Source: Riemerella anatipestifer_F (GTDB lineage: Bacteria > Bacteroidota > Bacteroidia > Flavobacteriales > Weeksellaceae). Taken from it: a stretch of 64,000 nt of DNA. The stretch lies in the NCBI RefSeq assembly GCF_037861325.1, contig NZ_JAFELW010000002.1, one strand, 5' to 3'. This document shows, piece after piece, positions 50,767 through 60,309 of this stretch. The translations under genes were made by a program, and so were the position numbers. The stretch's first letter is position 1. Every line of letters begins with the position of its first letter. The notes under the pieces were generated by a model that worked only from the letters and a program-made list of their open reading frames with translations, did no database searches and was not told where the DNA came from.

Positions 50767-52428
50767 ATGGTAAAGTCTAGAGCAAGAGAAACAACGGAGG
50801 CTATTGAGAGGTTGTTTGTGAGTATGAGGCACTTATTTTACAGAGGTTTTTTCAAGCCGGGAGGCGTGTCAGGAGAAAGCCTTAGAGATTTGTTGATGGT
50901 GATACAGCCCGAAATTTACGGTTCTATGTCTTCGCCTAAAAAGGTGGAGCTAGACGGGTTACTCTATGTGCTAGACCGTTTGCCAGAAGGGATAGAAGAA
51001 TGTGCTTTTATACATTTAACTTCGGACGAAGGTTTTCACAAAGCAAGTTTTCAGCCTATCGTTCCTAAAAAGAGAAGGCGAAACTGCTACAGGATAGATG
51101 CTCATCAAATGAATATTGAGGTACTTCTAGGAAGGTCGGAAATTTACGATATACTCACCCACTTGACTTTCTTCTACATAGAGGCAGATAAGATAAGAAA
51201 CATCGGCTTTGATTTAGAAAAAGGAGGTACACCTCGCCGTATTTGGAAGGCAATAGAAGAGGTTGCTAAAGGCGAAAAGAAATTTACACGAAAAGAAAAA
51301 GAAGTCGCTTTGATACAGCTTTCCGCCTTTTTGGGAAGAACCTTTGAGGAAACTTTAGACGCTTACGAAAAGTTTGGTGATGAGAAAAATCCAGACCGAT
51401 TATTCAAAATCATCTATAACATGGGTGAAGTAAGTTTGGCTGATTGGCGACAAGAACGAGCGAGAGAAATCTTCTTTAGTGCGATACTTCAGGAGCGTGT
51501 GGGGCATCATTTCTTTGGCGAAAAATGGGCAAATAAGGTTAAGGAAGTTTTGGTAAATAATAACCTACACAAAAGACCTTTGCATATCATAAGTGCCAAT
51601 ATGCACAGTGTTAAGAATATGCTTTATGCCAATGATGCTCTTAATATCAAAAATAAAGGTAGTGTAGATTATTCTCTATATGAAAACATTAGCAATGATG
51701 CTAATCTAAGAAAAAAAGTTTCGGACTATGCCTTATCAAAAGGACTTATCTATATAGACGACCAAAGTGGAAGTAATATAGATGTTCAAATTATAGATTT
51801 AAAGAAATTCACTTCAGAGAATACACCTTTTCAAGGAAAAGCTATCGGTAAAGAAGATGTGATTTTGGTGTTTGATTATGCCTTTGGAGAACAAGCCTTT
51901 GAAATTATGGACGAGCTTTTAAAACCTTTTAAAGTAGAGGGCGAAATGTGTTTTATGCCGGTTCGTTCCATTTCCATTATGGGTAAAGCAGGGATTTTGG
52001 AAGGAAAAAAAGGAGATATTATGATACCTACCTCTCATATTTTTGAAGGAACAGCGGATAATTATCCTTTTGAAAACGCATTAAGCCTCTCCGATTTTCA
52101 AGATGATGAACTAAAGGCATTTCAAGGGTCTATGATTACGGTATTAGGGACTTCCTTGCAAAATAAGGATATTCTTTCATTCTTTATGACTACCTCTTGG
52201 AAAGCCATAGGTCTTGAGATGGAAGGAGCTCATTATCAAAAAGCTATACAGGTGGCTTCTAAAATAAGAAATCATATCAGTCCAGATTTGTTTGTATGTT
52301 ATGCTTACTATGCTTCGGATAACCCTTTAGAAACTGGTAGTACCCTTTCTTCGGGAGGATTGGGGCTTACAGGTGTTAAGCCTACCTACCTTATCACATT
52401 GAGGATTTTAGAAAAAATATTGAATTAA
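50767..52428 (+). CDS. Conserved Bacteroidota protein, DUF6909-like, with nucleosidase-like C-terminal half
   Basis: 553 residues, soluble, no signal. The N-terminal 300 residues are helical and basic (KARE-type start, then VPKKRRRNCYRIDAHQMNIE) without motifs I can name. The C-terminal 220 residues resemble the purine nucleoside phosphorylase/MTAN fold: VRSISIMGKAGILEGKKGDI, IMIPTSHIFEGTADNYPFEN and above all WKAIGLEMEGAHYQKAIQVA, with the 'EMEG' ribose-binding signature. I infer a nucleoside-cleaving or nucleotide-sensing function. It is monocistronic. Confidence 0.7.
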   Translation: MVKSRARETTEAIERLFVSMRHLFYRGFFKPGGVSGESLRDLLMVIQPEIYGSMSSPKKVELDGLLYVLDRLPEGIEECAFIHLTSDEGFHKASFQPIVPKKRRRNCYRIDAHQMNIEVLLGRSEIYDILTHLTFFYIEADKIRNIGFDLEKGGTPRRIWKAIEEVAKGEKKFTRKEKEVALIQLSAFLGRTFEETLDAYEKFGDEKNPDRLFKIIYNMGEVSLADWRQERAREIFFSAILQERVGHHFFGEKWANKVKEVLVNNNLHKRPLHIISANMHSVKNMLYANDALNIKNKGSVDYSLYENISNDANLRKKVSDYALSKGLIYIDDQSGSNIDVQIIDLKKFTSENTPFQGKAIGKEDVILVFDYAFGEQAFEIMDELLKPFKVEGEMCFMPVRSISIMGKAGILEGKKGDIMIPTSHIFEGTADNYPFENALSLSDFQDDELKAFQGSMITVLGTSLQNKDILSFFMTTSWKAIGLEMEGAHYQKAIQVASKIRNHISPDLFVCYAYYASDNPLETGSTLSSGGLGLTGVKPTYLITLRILEKILN

Positions 52429-52533
52429 GGCTTTTAGTATAGTTTCATTAAAGATTGAGAATTTAATTTTTAATGCTATATATAATAAATATTTACTATT
52501 TTTGTTAATTAAATTAAAAAAGCCTCTGTTGAT

Positions 52534-53118
52534 TTGAGTTGGTTTAAGAACATTGTCGGTAAAATTTTTAATACGGAAGAAGAAACAGCAAAGCCTGATG
52601 TTATAAAATTAGGTGATAAGCTTAGTTCTGCAGATTTAGATTATAAATTTGCCCAGTTGTTTACACATTCTGGAGGAATTTTCAATTATTGTGCAGACGA
52701 GGCGGAAGCTCTTAAAACACTCAATCAAATTGTAAAGTTGGAGGGTATGTCCTCTATTTTCTGTTGCGATGAAAACCTTAGAGATTTCTTAAATGTGATA
52801 GGGGTATCTTCTACGGAAAGTTTAGAGCTTTTTAACGATGCCGCTTTTATCACTTGTGAATATCTTATCGCTTATGATGGTAAAATAATGCTTTCTCACA
52901 ATAATATCTTACACTATAATTCTTCTAGACTTCCAGAGAAAATTGTGATTATGGCAACTGTTTCTCAGATAGTAACCAATCTTAACGAAGCAATGATGAA
53001 AGTAAAGAGAAGAAAGAGTACTCTTAAAAATCTAACTTCAATAAGTGGAGGACAATCACACTTAGATGACCCTCAAAAAAAGAATACTAAACTTTTTCTT
53101 CTTTTGCTGGAAGATTAA
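52534..53118 (+). CDS. LUD-domain protein (LutC/YkgG-like)
   Basis: 194 residues. The LUD fold is suggested by FNYCADEAEALKTLNQIVKL, a dinucleotide-like middle, and VSSTESLELFNDAAFITCEY with LPEKIVIMATVSQIV. LUD proteins are linked to lactate utilisation, but in Flavobacteriia this gene stands beside ftsH and cdsA and its role is unclear. The start is TTG 52534 (SWFKNIVGK follows): the next in-frame upstream triplets are non-start until TAA 52510. A TATTTTTG element lies at 52497-52504. The next gene also starts with TTG. Confidence 0.8.
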   Translation: MSWFKNIVGKIFNTEEETAKPDVIKLGDKLSSADLDYKFAQLFTHSGGIFNYCADEAEALKTLNQIVKLEGMSSIFCCDENLRDFLNVIGVSSTESLELFNDAAFITCEYLIAYDGKIMLSHNNILHYNSSRLPEKIVIMATVSQIVTNLNEAMMKVKRRKSTLKNLTSISGGQSHLDDPQKKNTKLFLLLLED

Positions 53119-53139
53119 ATTAACTAAATCAACTCTGTT

Positions 53140-54018
53140 TTGGATAAAAATTTATTACTCCGTATAATATTTGGTGGTGTTTATGCACTGGTGATAATTG
53201 CTTGTACAACGCCTTATGGAGCTATTACTATCAATAATTTATTAGGTAATTATGTGGTAGGAGCGGAGCAACTCTATTTTGGACTAATCACATTTCTATT
53301 ATTTGTAGGCGTGTGGGAATGTGTGAGAATGATGAAGTTTGATAATACTTTTTGGAAATGGTTGGTTTTCCCAGCCGTTCTTCTTGTGTATTATCGCTTT
53401 AGTATGAAATATTTCTATAATGGTTTTTATGCTAATATTACACTATCGGAAATACTAGGATTATCATTACTGCCTATTGCGGCGGTAACATTGTTCCGTT
53501 ATCCTAAAGAACTTTACTATGAAAATGGCAAACTCATCTTTGCTGTTATTTATACCGTGATACCGTTTTCTTTTGCATTGGGTTTACCTACCTTTATTAA
53601 AGGTTTACCAGAATCCTTTTCTATGGAAGTATTTTGGATGTTTGTTCTTATTTGGAGCAGTGATTCCTTTGCTTATGTTTTTGGAAGATTATTGGGTAGA
53701 CATAAAATGGCTCCTAAGATAAGTCCTAAGAAGACTTGGGAAGGCTTTATTGGCGGAGTATTATCCACAATGTTGTTAGGTTTTTTTATAGAGCAAAATT
53801 ATACGGAACTTAGAGGTAATTGGATATTGGTGGGAGTGTTAGTCTCTGTATTTGCACCTATGGGAGATTTGTTGGAAAGTCAATTAAAACGAACTTTCGG
53901 AGTTAAAGATAGTGGGAATATCATTCCGGGGCATGGAGGAATTTTAGATAGGCTGGACAGCTTTATGGTATGTGCACCAGTATTATATTTATATTTTGCG
54001 ATAGAAAAGTTATTTTAA
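53140..54018 (+). CDS. cdsA: Phosphatidate cytidylyltransferase
   Basis: 292 residues with about eight membrane helices. The CDP-archaeol/CdsA signature is clear: SPKKTWEGFIGGVLSTMLLG, then APMGDLLESQLKRTFGVKDS and IIPGHGGILDRLDS, including the metal-binding Asp residues. It makes CDP-diacylglycerol from CTP and phosphatidic acid. The start is TTG 53140: an in-frame TAA lies five codons upstream and the next Met is near residue 66. It is 21 bp after the LUD gene and 16 bp before psd, an operon for phospholipid synthesis. Confidence 0.95.
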   Translation: MDKNLLLRIIFGGVYALVIIACTTPYGAITINNLLGNYVVGAEQLYFGLITFLLFVGVWECVRMMKFDNTFWKWLVFPAVLLVYYRFSMKYFYNGFYANITLSEILGLSLLPIAAVTLFRYPKELYYENGKLIFAVIYTVIPFSFALGLPTFIKGLPESFSMEVFWMFVLIWSSDSFAYVFGRLLGRHKMAPKISPKKTWEGFIGGVLSTMLLGFFIEQNYTELRGNWILVGVLVSVFAPMGDLLESQLKRTFGVKDSGNIIPGHGGILDRLDSFMVCAPVLYLYFAIEKLF

Positions 54019-54034
54019 TAATAAACTGATAATA

Positions 54035-54688
54035 ATGAAATTACACAAAGAATCTAAAGGAACATTACTTGTGGTGGGAAGCGTGGTGGCTATAGTAAGC
54101 GGCTTGTCTATTTATTTTTTAAAGGGTTGGGCTCTGGTTATTATACTTCCTCTTTTGGTTATTTTAGGATTGGTTTTATGGTTTTTTAGAGTGCCTAGTA
54201 GAACTATTTTAGAACACAGAGAAAATGTAATAGCACCTGTGGACGGTAAAGTAGTAATGATAAAAGAAGTAGAAGAAAATGAATTCTTAAAAGAAAGATG
54301 TATTCAGGTATCTATCTTTATGTCGCCACTTAATGTACATATTTGTCGTTATCCCGTAAGCGGAGAGGTGGTTTACAAAAAATACCACCCAGGTAAATAT
54401 TTGGTAGCGTGGCACGAGAAATCTTCTACCGAAAACGAGAGAACTACGGTTGCTGTTAAAACTCTTTTAGGGTCTAATGTTGTGTTCCGTCAGATTGCGG
54501 GTTATGTTGCAAGGAGGATTGTATTCTACTGTAACGAAGGAGATGCAGCCAAAGCAGGGCACGAGTTTGGATTTATTAAATTTGGTTCTCGTATGGATGT
54601 ATTCTTACCACTAGATACAGAGATACTTTGTAAAATAGGAGATAAAACCAAGGGAGGTTTAGATGTTATTGCCAAACTAAAAAGCTAA
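54035..54688 (+). CDS. psd: Phosphatidylserine decarboxylase family protein
   Basis: 217 residues of the short (PSD-A) type. Two helices lie at about 8-52, then the decarboxylase domain with VIAPVDGKVV, FMSPLNVHICRYPVSGEVV and the self-cleavage site GFIKFGSRMDVFLP. Cleavage before Ser would create the pyruvoyl group. It turns phosphatidylserine into phosphatidylethanolamine, downstream of CdsA. The stop TAA shares one base with the next ATG (TAATG). Confidence 0.93.
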   Translation: MKLHKESKGTLLVVGSVVAIVSGLSIYFLKGWALVIILPLLVILGLVLWFFRVPSRTILEHRENVIAPVDGKVVMIKEVEENEFLKERCIQVSIFMSPLNVHICRYPVSGEVVYKKYHPGKYLVAWHEKSSTENERTTVAVKTLLGSNVVFRQIAGYVARRIVFYCNEGDAAKAGHEFGFIKFGSRMDVFLPLDTEILCKIGDKTKGGLDVIAKLKS

Positions 54689-55992
54689 TGTTAGAAAAAC
54701 TAACTAAACTAAAAGAAGTTTTCAGCCTTCTTTCTCAGCAAGAGACATTTAATAATGTTAAAGAAAACATAGCTATAAATATTCCTTTTAAAGGGACTAA
54801 TCTGTGGATTTTAATTTTTGCCATATTTATAGCTTGTTTGGGGCTTAATATGAACTCTACTGCGGTGATTATAGGAGCGATGCTTATATCACCACTTATG
54901 GGTCCTATTATGGGGATTGGTTTTTCCGTTGGGATTAACGACCCTTGGATGCTGAAAACAGCCATTAAAAACTATGCCTTCGCTTCTGGTGTTGGCTTGG
55001 TAACTTCCACGATTTATTTTCTAGTTTCTCCTATTAGCGATGCCTATTCGGAAATATTGGCGAGAACTTCTCCCAATATTTACGATGTACTTATAGCCTT
55101 TTTCGGAGGTTTAGCAGGTATTGTGGCTACATATAGTAAACTGAAAGGTAATGTAATACCAGGAGTAGCCATTGCTACGGCACTTATGCCTCCTTTGTGT
55201 ACGGCAGGATATGGGCTGGCAACATTGCAGTTTTCGTATTTTTTTGGAGCTTTATATTTATATCTCATCAATACGGTTTATATAGCCTTAGCAACCTTTA
55301 TTGTGCTTAAGGTAGTGGATTTTCCTCGTTATCATTTCAAAGATGAGAGGATAGAGAAACGCTCTAGAAAAATCATGTGGTTTTTAGTAGTTCTTACTTT
55401 GATACCAAGCACTTACTTTGGTTATGTGATGGTAAATAAAAATAAATTTGAACGAAATGCCTCCCGTTTTATCAGCGGTGAGGCTGTATTTCAAAACAAT
55501 TTTCTTTTAAGTAAGAAAATTAGTTATGAGAATGGTGAAATAGAACTAACTTATGGCGGAGAGAAGCTAAGCGAAGAGAGTATGAAAACACTCAAAAAAA
55601 AGGCTAATAATTATGATTTAGAGGGTGTGAAATTAGTTATAAAACAAGGGTTTAATTTTGTGCCATCGGCTAATGGACAGAATAATATTGTTCCTGCTAA
55701 TGATTCGGAGCAACAGCTCAAAAAGTTTTTAGTAATGAGGAGTGATAGTATCAACGCTCATAAAAAAGAAACCGAGCAAATATTTAAAGAGCTTAAGGTT
55801 CAAAATAATAATATAAAGAAGTTTGCGTTCAGCACTATGGATGAGGTTACAGATTCGTCTATAATTAAAAAGAATGTGATGCTTATAAGTGCAGAAGCTC
55901 CTATTAGAGAAGCGGAGAAGAGTAAAATTAACGAATGGCTTAAAGTGAGAGTTAATAATCCAAAACTAGAGATTATTTACAATACCCAATAG
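54688..55992 (+). CDS. DUF389 membrane protein
   Basis: 434 residues. The DUF389 core (about 30-260) has NSTAVIIGAMLISPLMGPIM and PGVAIATALMPPLCTAGYGL in a bundle of six or more helices. A soluble tail of about 190 residues follows, with charged coiled stretches. The biochemical role of DUF389 proteins is not settled. It is the last gene of the LUD-cdsA-psd operon, coupled by TAATG overlap. Confidence 0.88.
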   Translation: MLEKLTKLKEVFSLLSQQETFNNVKENIAINIPFKGTNLWILIFAIFIACLGLNMNSTAVIIGAMLISPLMGPIMGIGFSVGINDPWMLKTAIKNYAFASGVGLVTSTIYFLVSPISDAYSEILARTSPNIYDVLIAFFGGLAGIVATYSKLKGNVIPGVAIATALMPPLCTAGYGLATLQFSYFFGALYLYLINTVYIALATFIVLKVVDFPRYHFKDERIEKRSRKIMWFLVVLTLIPSTYFGYVMVNKNKFERNASRFISGEAVFQNNFLLSKKISYENGEIELTYGGEKLSEESMKTLKKKANNYDLEGVKLVIKQGFNFVPSANGQNNIVPANDSEQQLKKFLVMRSDSINAHKKETEQIFKELKVQNNNIKKFAFSTMDEVTDSSIIKKNVMLISAEAPIREAEKSKINEWLKVRVNNPKLEIIYNTQ

Positions 55993-56073
55993 TTTTTTTA
56001 ACGCTTCTTTAAGATTGGCTTAACTTTAAAAAGGTTTATATTTGCACATTGTTTTACTCAAAAACAATAAATT

Positions 56074-56958
56074 ATGAAAAAAATAATTTTCGGTCTGTTA
56101 AGTATATTTACTATTTCTGCGACATCTTTTGCTCAAAGGCATGAGGTGGGTGTTTATGCAGGGATGAGTAATCTAGTAGGGGATATTGGGAAGACTGATT
56201 ATATTCTTCATAAACCATTGTCATTGAGTAGATTGAATGAATTTGGTTTGCCTATTCATATAGGAGTTTTATATAGGATGAATTTTAATCCTTATCAAAC
56301 TTTAAGATTTAATTTGGGATATACCAATATTCAGTTTAACGATAAAGTTGCTAACGAAATCTATCGTAATCAGAGAGGAAACTACGGCACAAATTCCATT
56401 TATAGTTTAGAGTCTATTTTTGAGTATCAGTTTTTGCCAGTTAATAATGAACAGAAATCTCCTATGCTCAGCCCTTATATCTTCGGAGGTATAGGAGCAA
56501 TGCTATATTCAAGTGTTAATACTACATTAGATTTTTCTAGTTATCAGTTGGTGGATGCTACAGGAGCTTTTACGCCTCCTACGATTGAAGATTACCCTGA
56601 AGAGCAACGAGCGATGGCTAACAAATTGACGATGTCTATACCATTTGGTGTAGGATTAAAGTATAAGTTTAATTATAATTGGGCTTTGTTTGGTGAGATA
56701 ACCTTTCGCCCTACCTTTACGGATAATATTGATTACAGCAATATGCAAGAAAGCCAAGTAAAAATTCTTTATGATAAAGAGGCTGTAAAGGCTATAAGAG
56801 GAGGTAACACGGTGTTATCAAAAGAAGAAATAAATACAATTATAAAACCTTATGTGGAATCAAAAAGAGTAGGAAATCTAAACTCTAACGACTGGGTAAA
56901 TACAGTTACTTTAGGTATATCTTATTCTTTTGGGCGTCCACCATGTTATTGTGATTAA
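56074..56958 (+). CDS. DUF6089-like outer-membrane barrel protein
   Basis: 294 residues with signal peptide MKKIIFGLLSIFTISATSFA. It opens with RHEVGVYAGMSNLVGDIGK, typical of the DUF6089 proteins that precede uppS and bamA in Flavobacteriia. The middle shows barrel strands (LSPYIFGGIGAMLY, YNWALFGEITFRPTFTDNID). It ends TVTLGISYSFGRPPCYCD with a Cys pair. The stop is 4 bp before the uppS ATG. A role in envelope assembly is suggested by location only. Confidence 0.8.
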   Translation: MKKIIFGLLSIFTISATSFAQRHEVGVYAGMSNLVGDIGKTDYILHKPLSLSRLNEFGLPIHIGVLYRMNFNPYQTLRFNLGYTNIQFNDKVANEIYRNQRGNYGTNSIYSLESIFEYQFLPVNNEQKSPMLSPYIFGGIGAMLYSSVNTTLDFSSYQLVDATGAFTPPTIEDYPEEQRAMANKLTMSIPFGVGLKYKFNYNWALFGEITFRPTFTDNIDYSNMQESQVKILYDKEAVKAIRGGNTVLSKEEINTIIKPYVESKRVGNLNSNDWVNTVTLGISYSFGRPPCYCD

Positions 56959-56962
56959 GAAA

Positions 56963-57709
56963 ATGTCAGAAATAAAGAACAAAATTGATAAAAACAAATT
57001 GCCTCAACACATCGCTATTATAATGGATGGCAATGGGAGATGGGCAAAATCCAAAGGGCAAGAAAGAACCTTTGGACATAAAAGTGCTATTGAAGCTGTA
57101 AGAAATGCCATCAATGCTTGTAATGAGATAGGAGTACCTTATCTTACACTATACACCTTTTCTACGGAAAATTGGGGACGACCTTCCGATGAGGTAGATA
57201 CGCTTATGAATTTGTTATCAGATACTTTATTGGCGGAAGCGGAAGATATATTCAATAAAGGGTTGAGAATGCATGTTATAGGCGATGTGGAAAGATTACC
57301 CTCTTTGGTTAAAGACCAGTTGCTAAATGTAGTAGATTTAACTAAAAATAATACCAAAGGAAATTTAGTTTTAGCTCTAAGTTACGGTTCTAGGCATGAG
57401 ATTTTAACAGCAGTGAAAAAAATTGCCACCGAAGTTAAAAATGGAGAACTTTCGGTAGAGGCGATTTCAGAGGAAACGATAAGCCAAAATTTGTTTACCA
57501 AAGACATTCCAGATGTAGATTTACTGATTAGGACGAGTGGAGAAGTAAGGGTTAGCAACTTCCTTTTATGGCAAATAGCCTATGCAGAACTACAGTTTTT
57601 AGATGTTCTATGGCCAGATTTCTCTAAAGACGATTTCTTCCAATGTGTCGTAGATTACCAAAATAAGGAGAGACGATACGGTAAAACTAGTGAGCAGGTA
57701 GCTCCTTAA
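56963..57709 (+). CDS. uppS: Isoprenyl transferase (undecaprenyl diphosphate synthase)
   Basis: 248 residues from ATG 56963 (MSEIKNKID); the longer frame from 56930 overlaps the previous gene and was rejected. Motifs are IAIIMDGNGRWAKSKGQERT (catalytic Asp), YTFSTENWGRP and DLLIRTSGEVRVSNFLLWQI, where the third-last Q of the usual GEQRISN is V. It makes the C55 lipid carrier for peptidoglycan and LPS from IPP and FPP. It lies between the DUF6089 gene and bamA in one operon. Confidence 0.95.
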   Translation: MSEIKNKIDKNKLPQHIAIIMDGNGRWAKSKGQERTFGHKSAIEAVRNAINACNEIGVPYLTLYTFSTENWGRPSDEVDTLMNLLSDTLLAEAEDIFNKGLRMHVIGDVERLPSLVKDQLLNVVDLTKNNTKGNLVLALSYGSRHEILTAVKKIATEVKNGELSVEAISEETISQNLFTKDIPDVDLLIRTSGEVRVSNFLLWQIAYAELQFLDVLWPDFSKDDFFQCVVDYQNKERRYGKTSEQVAP

Positions 57710-57741
57710 TATTTTAATTGAAAAAGAATAGATTTTATATA

Positions 57742-60294
57742 ATGAGATATAAATTTTTACCAGTTCTTTTATTTGCAGCGTCAGCTCATTTATTTGGACA
57801 AGAGGTGCCTAAGACTAATGCTCAGCAGGGTGTACAGAACGAAAGTACCACACAAGTAGATGTCCTACAAGGAAACTATATTTTGAAGGATATAGTGGTA
57901 GATGGTATCAAGAAATACAGTCCAGATCAAGTGTTGAGATTTACAGGACTTAGAAAAGGGGAGCAGATAGAAGTGCCTGGGCAAAAAATTAGCGAGGCTA
58001 TAAAAAAACTTTGGAACTCTAAATATTTCTCCGAAGTAGAAGTCTATGTCCAAAGTGTAGATGGACAAAATATTGTACTTAGGTTTTTATTAGAAGACCT
58101 AAAAGATTTAGGAGAAGTAAAAGTAGTAGGGATAGATAAGAAAGTTAGTAAATCTAAGGCTGAAAAAATCATAAAGGACAATGATTTAAAACCTGGGGTA
58201 AAAATCACTAATGACTTAATAAACTCGGTAAAACACAATATTGCCAAACAGCATATAGATAAAGGTTTCTCTGACGCTAAGGTGAATGTGAAGAATACAG
58301 TAAACCCTAAAGATCCTAATATGATGGATTGGACGATAGAGGTACAGAGGGGGAAACGTATAAAAATAGACCGTATTACTTTTGAAGGAAACGAAAATAT
58401 TTCATCTAAAAAACTTAGAAAAAAAGCATTTAAAGAGACTAAGCAAAAAAGATTTTTATTAGGAATATTAAAATCTTCTAAGTTTGTTAAAGAGAAATAC
58501 GAAGAAGATAAGAAAAACTTAGTAACCTATTATAACTCTTTAGGTTATCGTGATGCGGTAATTGTTTCCGATTCGGTTTGGAGAAATAAAAACAATAATT
58601 ATGAAATTAATGTAAAACTCAATGAAGGTAAAAAATACTATATTGGAGACATTAATTTCATTGGAAATACAGCTTATAGTACAGAGTTTTTACAGAAAGT
58701 ATTAGGGTATAAAAAAGGAGATATTTATGATGCCGTAGGATTTAATAAAAAAGTAGGTGAAGATGGTGGTAAAGAAGATGACTCGGATATCAAGTCTTTA
58801 TACCTTAATAACGGTTATCTTTTCTCCCAAGTAACGCCTGTAGAGAAAGCAATAAAGGGAGACTCTATAGATTTAGAAATAAGAATTAAGGAGGGAGAAA
58901 AAGCCTCTTGGGATAGAGTAACGTGGAGTGGTAATACGACTACACACGACCATGTAATACTTCGTTCTCTACAAACAAGACCAGGGAATTTATTCTCTAA
59001 AAGAGATATTAAGGGAACCTATTTTGATTTAGCTGGAATGCAGTTTTTTGACCCTCAGCAAATTAAATATGACATCAAGCCTAATCCACAAAATAATACC
59101 GTAGATGTTGCTTGGAGTTTGGTAGAAAAAGGCTCTTCACAAGTGCAGCTACAAGCAGGTTATGGAGGTAACTCATTTATAGGGACTTTAGGGCTAACGT
59201 TTAATAACTTTTCTCTTAGAAACTTCTTGAGAGGTAAAGATTTTAAACCTGTTCCTCAAGGAGATGGGCAAGTATTATCATTACAAGCACAGGCAGGGCA
59301 ATTCTTCCAAAATTATAGTTTTGCTTTTACAGAGCCTTGGTTGTTTGGTAGCCGTCCAACTGCTTTATCTATAAGTTTAAATAACTCCATAGTAAAATAT
59401 GCAGACCTTACAGGAGGTAGTCAAAGGTTAAATATATTCTCTGCGAATGTAGGTTTAACAAGAAGACTATTATGGCCAGATTATAATTTCTCTCTTTATA
59501 CAGGGATTTCTTATCAGGGCTATAACTTTAATAACTTTCCATTCCAGTTCGGGTCAGAGCAAGTAAGTAATGGTTCTGCAAATAACTTTGCGTTTAATGT
59601 TTCACTTAGTAGAAATTCAGCAGGGTTTGACCCTCATTTCCCTACTCAAGGGTCTAATATAGAGGCTTCTGTAAAGTTTACACCACCGTATTCTTTATTT
59701 TCGAATAAAGATTATAGTACTATGTCCACTGCGGCAAAATATAATTGGTTAGAATTTTACAAAGTAAAACTTAGAGCCGAAACCTATAATACGGTTGTTG
59801 GTAAACTAGTACTGCGTTCTACTGCGGAAATGGGCTTTATGGACGGGTATAATAGACAACTAGGAGCTCCACCTTTCGAGAGATTCTATTTAGGAGGTGT
59901 AGGGCTTTTTGCAGGAAGGTTTGACGGTAGAGAACTTATACCATTGCGTGGTTATCAGAACGCATCTATGACAGGTGGGTTAACAGAAGATGTTACGCCA
60001 ACAGGTGGAGGTACATTATATAACCGTTTTGCAGTAGAATTAAGATATCCAATTTCTATGAACCAAACGGCAAAAATCTATGCACTTACTTTTGCTGAAG
60101 GAGGTAACACTTGGAATAGTTTTTCAACCTATAATCCGTTCCAGTTGAAGCGTTCTGTAGGTGTTGGTATTAGAGTATTTATGGGAGCGTTTGGTTTAAT
60201 TGGATTTGACTTTGCTTACGGATTTGATAGAACAATAGGAGGTACACAACCTTCTGGCTGGAATACTCACTTCCTGATGAATCAACCTCTATAA
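57742..60294 (+). CDS. bamA: Outer-membrane assembly factor BamA (Omp85)
   Basis: About 850 residues. Signal peptide MRYKFLPVLLFAASAHLFG fits ATG 57742 better than the TTG at 57718. Five POTRA repeats run to about 440 (YILKDIVVDGIKKYSPDQVL is the first). The D15 barrel follows, with the VRGF-type substrate-gating motif appearing as LIPLRGYQNAS and a closing strand before the C-terminus. One POTRA has a charged insert (EDGGKEDDSDIKS). It inserts beta-barrel proteins into the outer membrane, with two Skp-like chaperone genes directly after it. Confidence 0.95.
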   Translation: MRYKFLPVLLFAASAHLFGQEVPKTNAQQGVQNESTTQVDVLQGNYILKDIVVDGIKKYSPDQVLRFTGLRKGEQIEVPGQKISEAIKKLWNSKYFSEVEVYVQSVDGQNIVLRFLLEDLKDLGEVKVVGIDKKVSKSKAEKIIKDNDLKPGVKITNDLINSVKHNIAKQHIDKGFSDAKVNVKNTVNPKDPNMMDWTIEVQRGKRIKIDRITFEGNENISSKKLRKKAFKETKQKRFLLGILKSSKFVKEKYEEDKKNLVTYYNSLGYRDAVIVSDSVWRNKNNNYEINVKLNEGKKYYIGDINFIGNTAYSTEFLQKVLGYKKGDIYDAVGFNKKVGEDGGKEDDSDIKSLYLNNGYLFSQVTPVEKAIKGDSIDLEIRIKEGEKASWDRVTWSGNTTTHDHVILRSLQTRPGNLFSKRDIKGTYFDLAGMQFFDPQQIKYDIKPNPQNNTVDVAWSLVEKGSSQVQLQAGYGGNSFIGTLGLTFNNFSLRNFLRGKDFKPVPQGDGQVLSLQAQAGQFFQNYSFAFTEPWLFGSRPTALSISLNNSIVKYADLTGGSQRLNIFSANVGLTRRLLWPDYNFSLYTGISYQGYNFNNFPFQFGSEQVSNGSANNFAFNVSLSRNSAGFDPHFPTQGSNIEASVKFTPPYSLFSNKDYSTMSTAAKYNWLEFYKVKLRAETYNTVVGKLVLRSTAEMGFMDGYNRQLGAPPFERFYLGGVGLFAGRFDGRELIPLRGYQNASMTGGLTEDVTPTGGGTLYNRFAVELRYPISMNQTAKIYALTFAEGGNTWNSFSTYNPFQLKRSVGVGIRVFMGAFGLIGFDFAYGFDRTIGGTQPSGWNTHFLMNQPL

Positions 60295-60309
60295 TCTAAT
60301 ATTAAAAAG

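Noticed and set aside
53761..53769. Perfect TTATCCACA inside cdsA
   Set aside because: It is a single box in coding sequence with no neighbours or AT-rich block.
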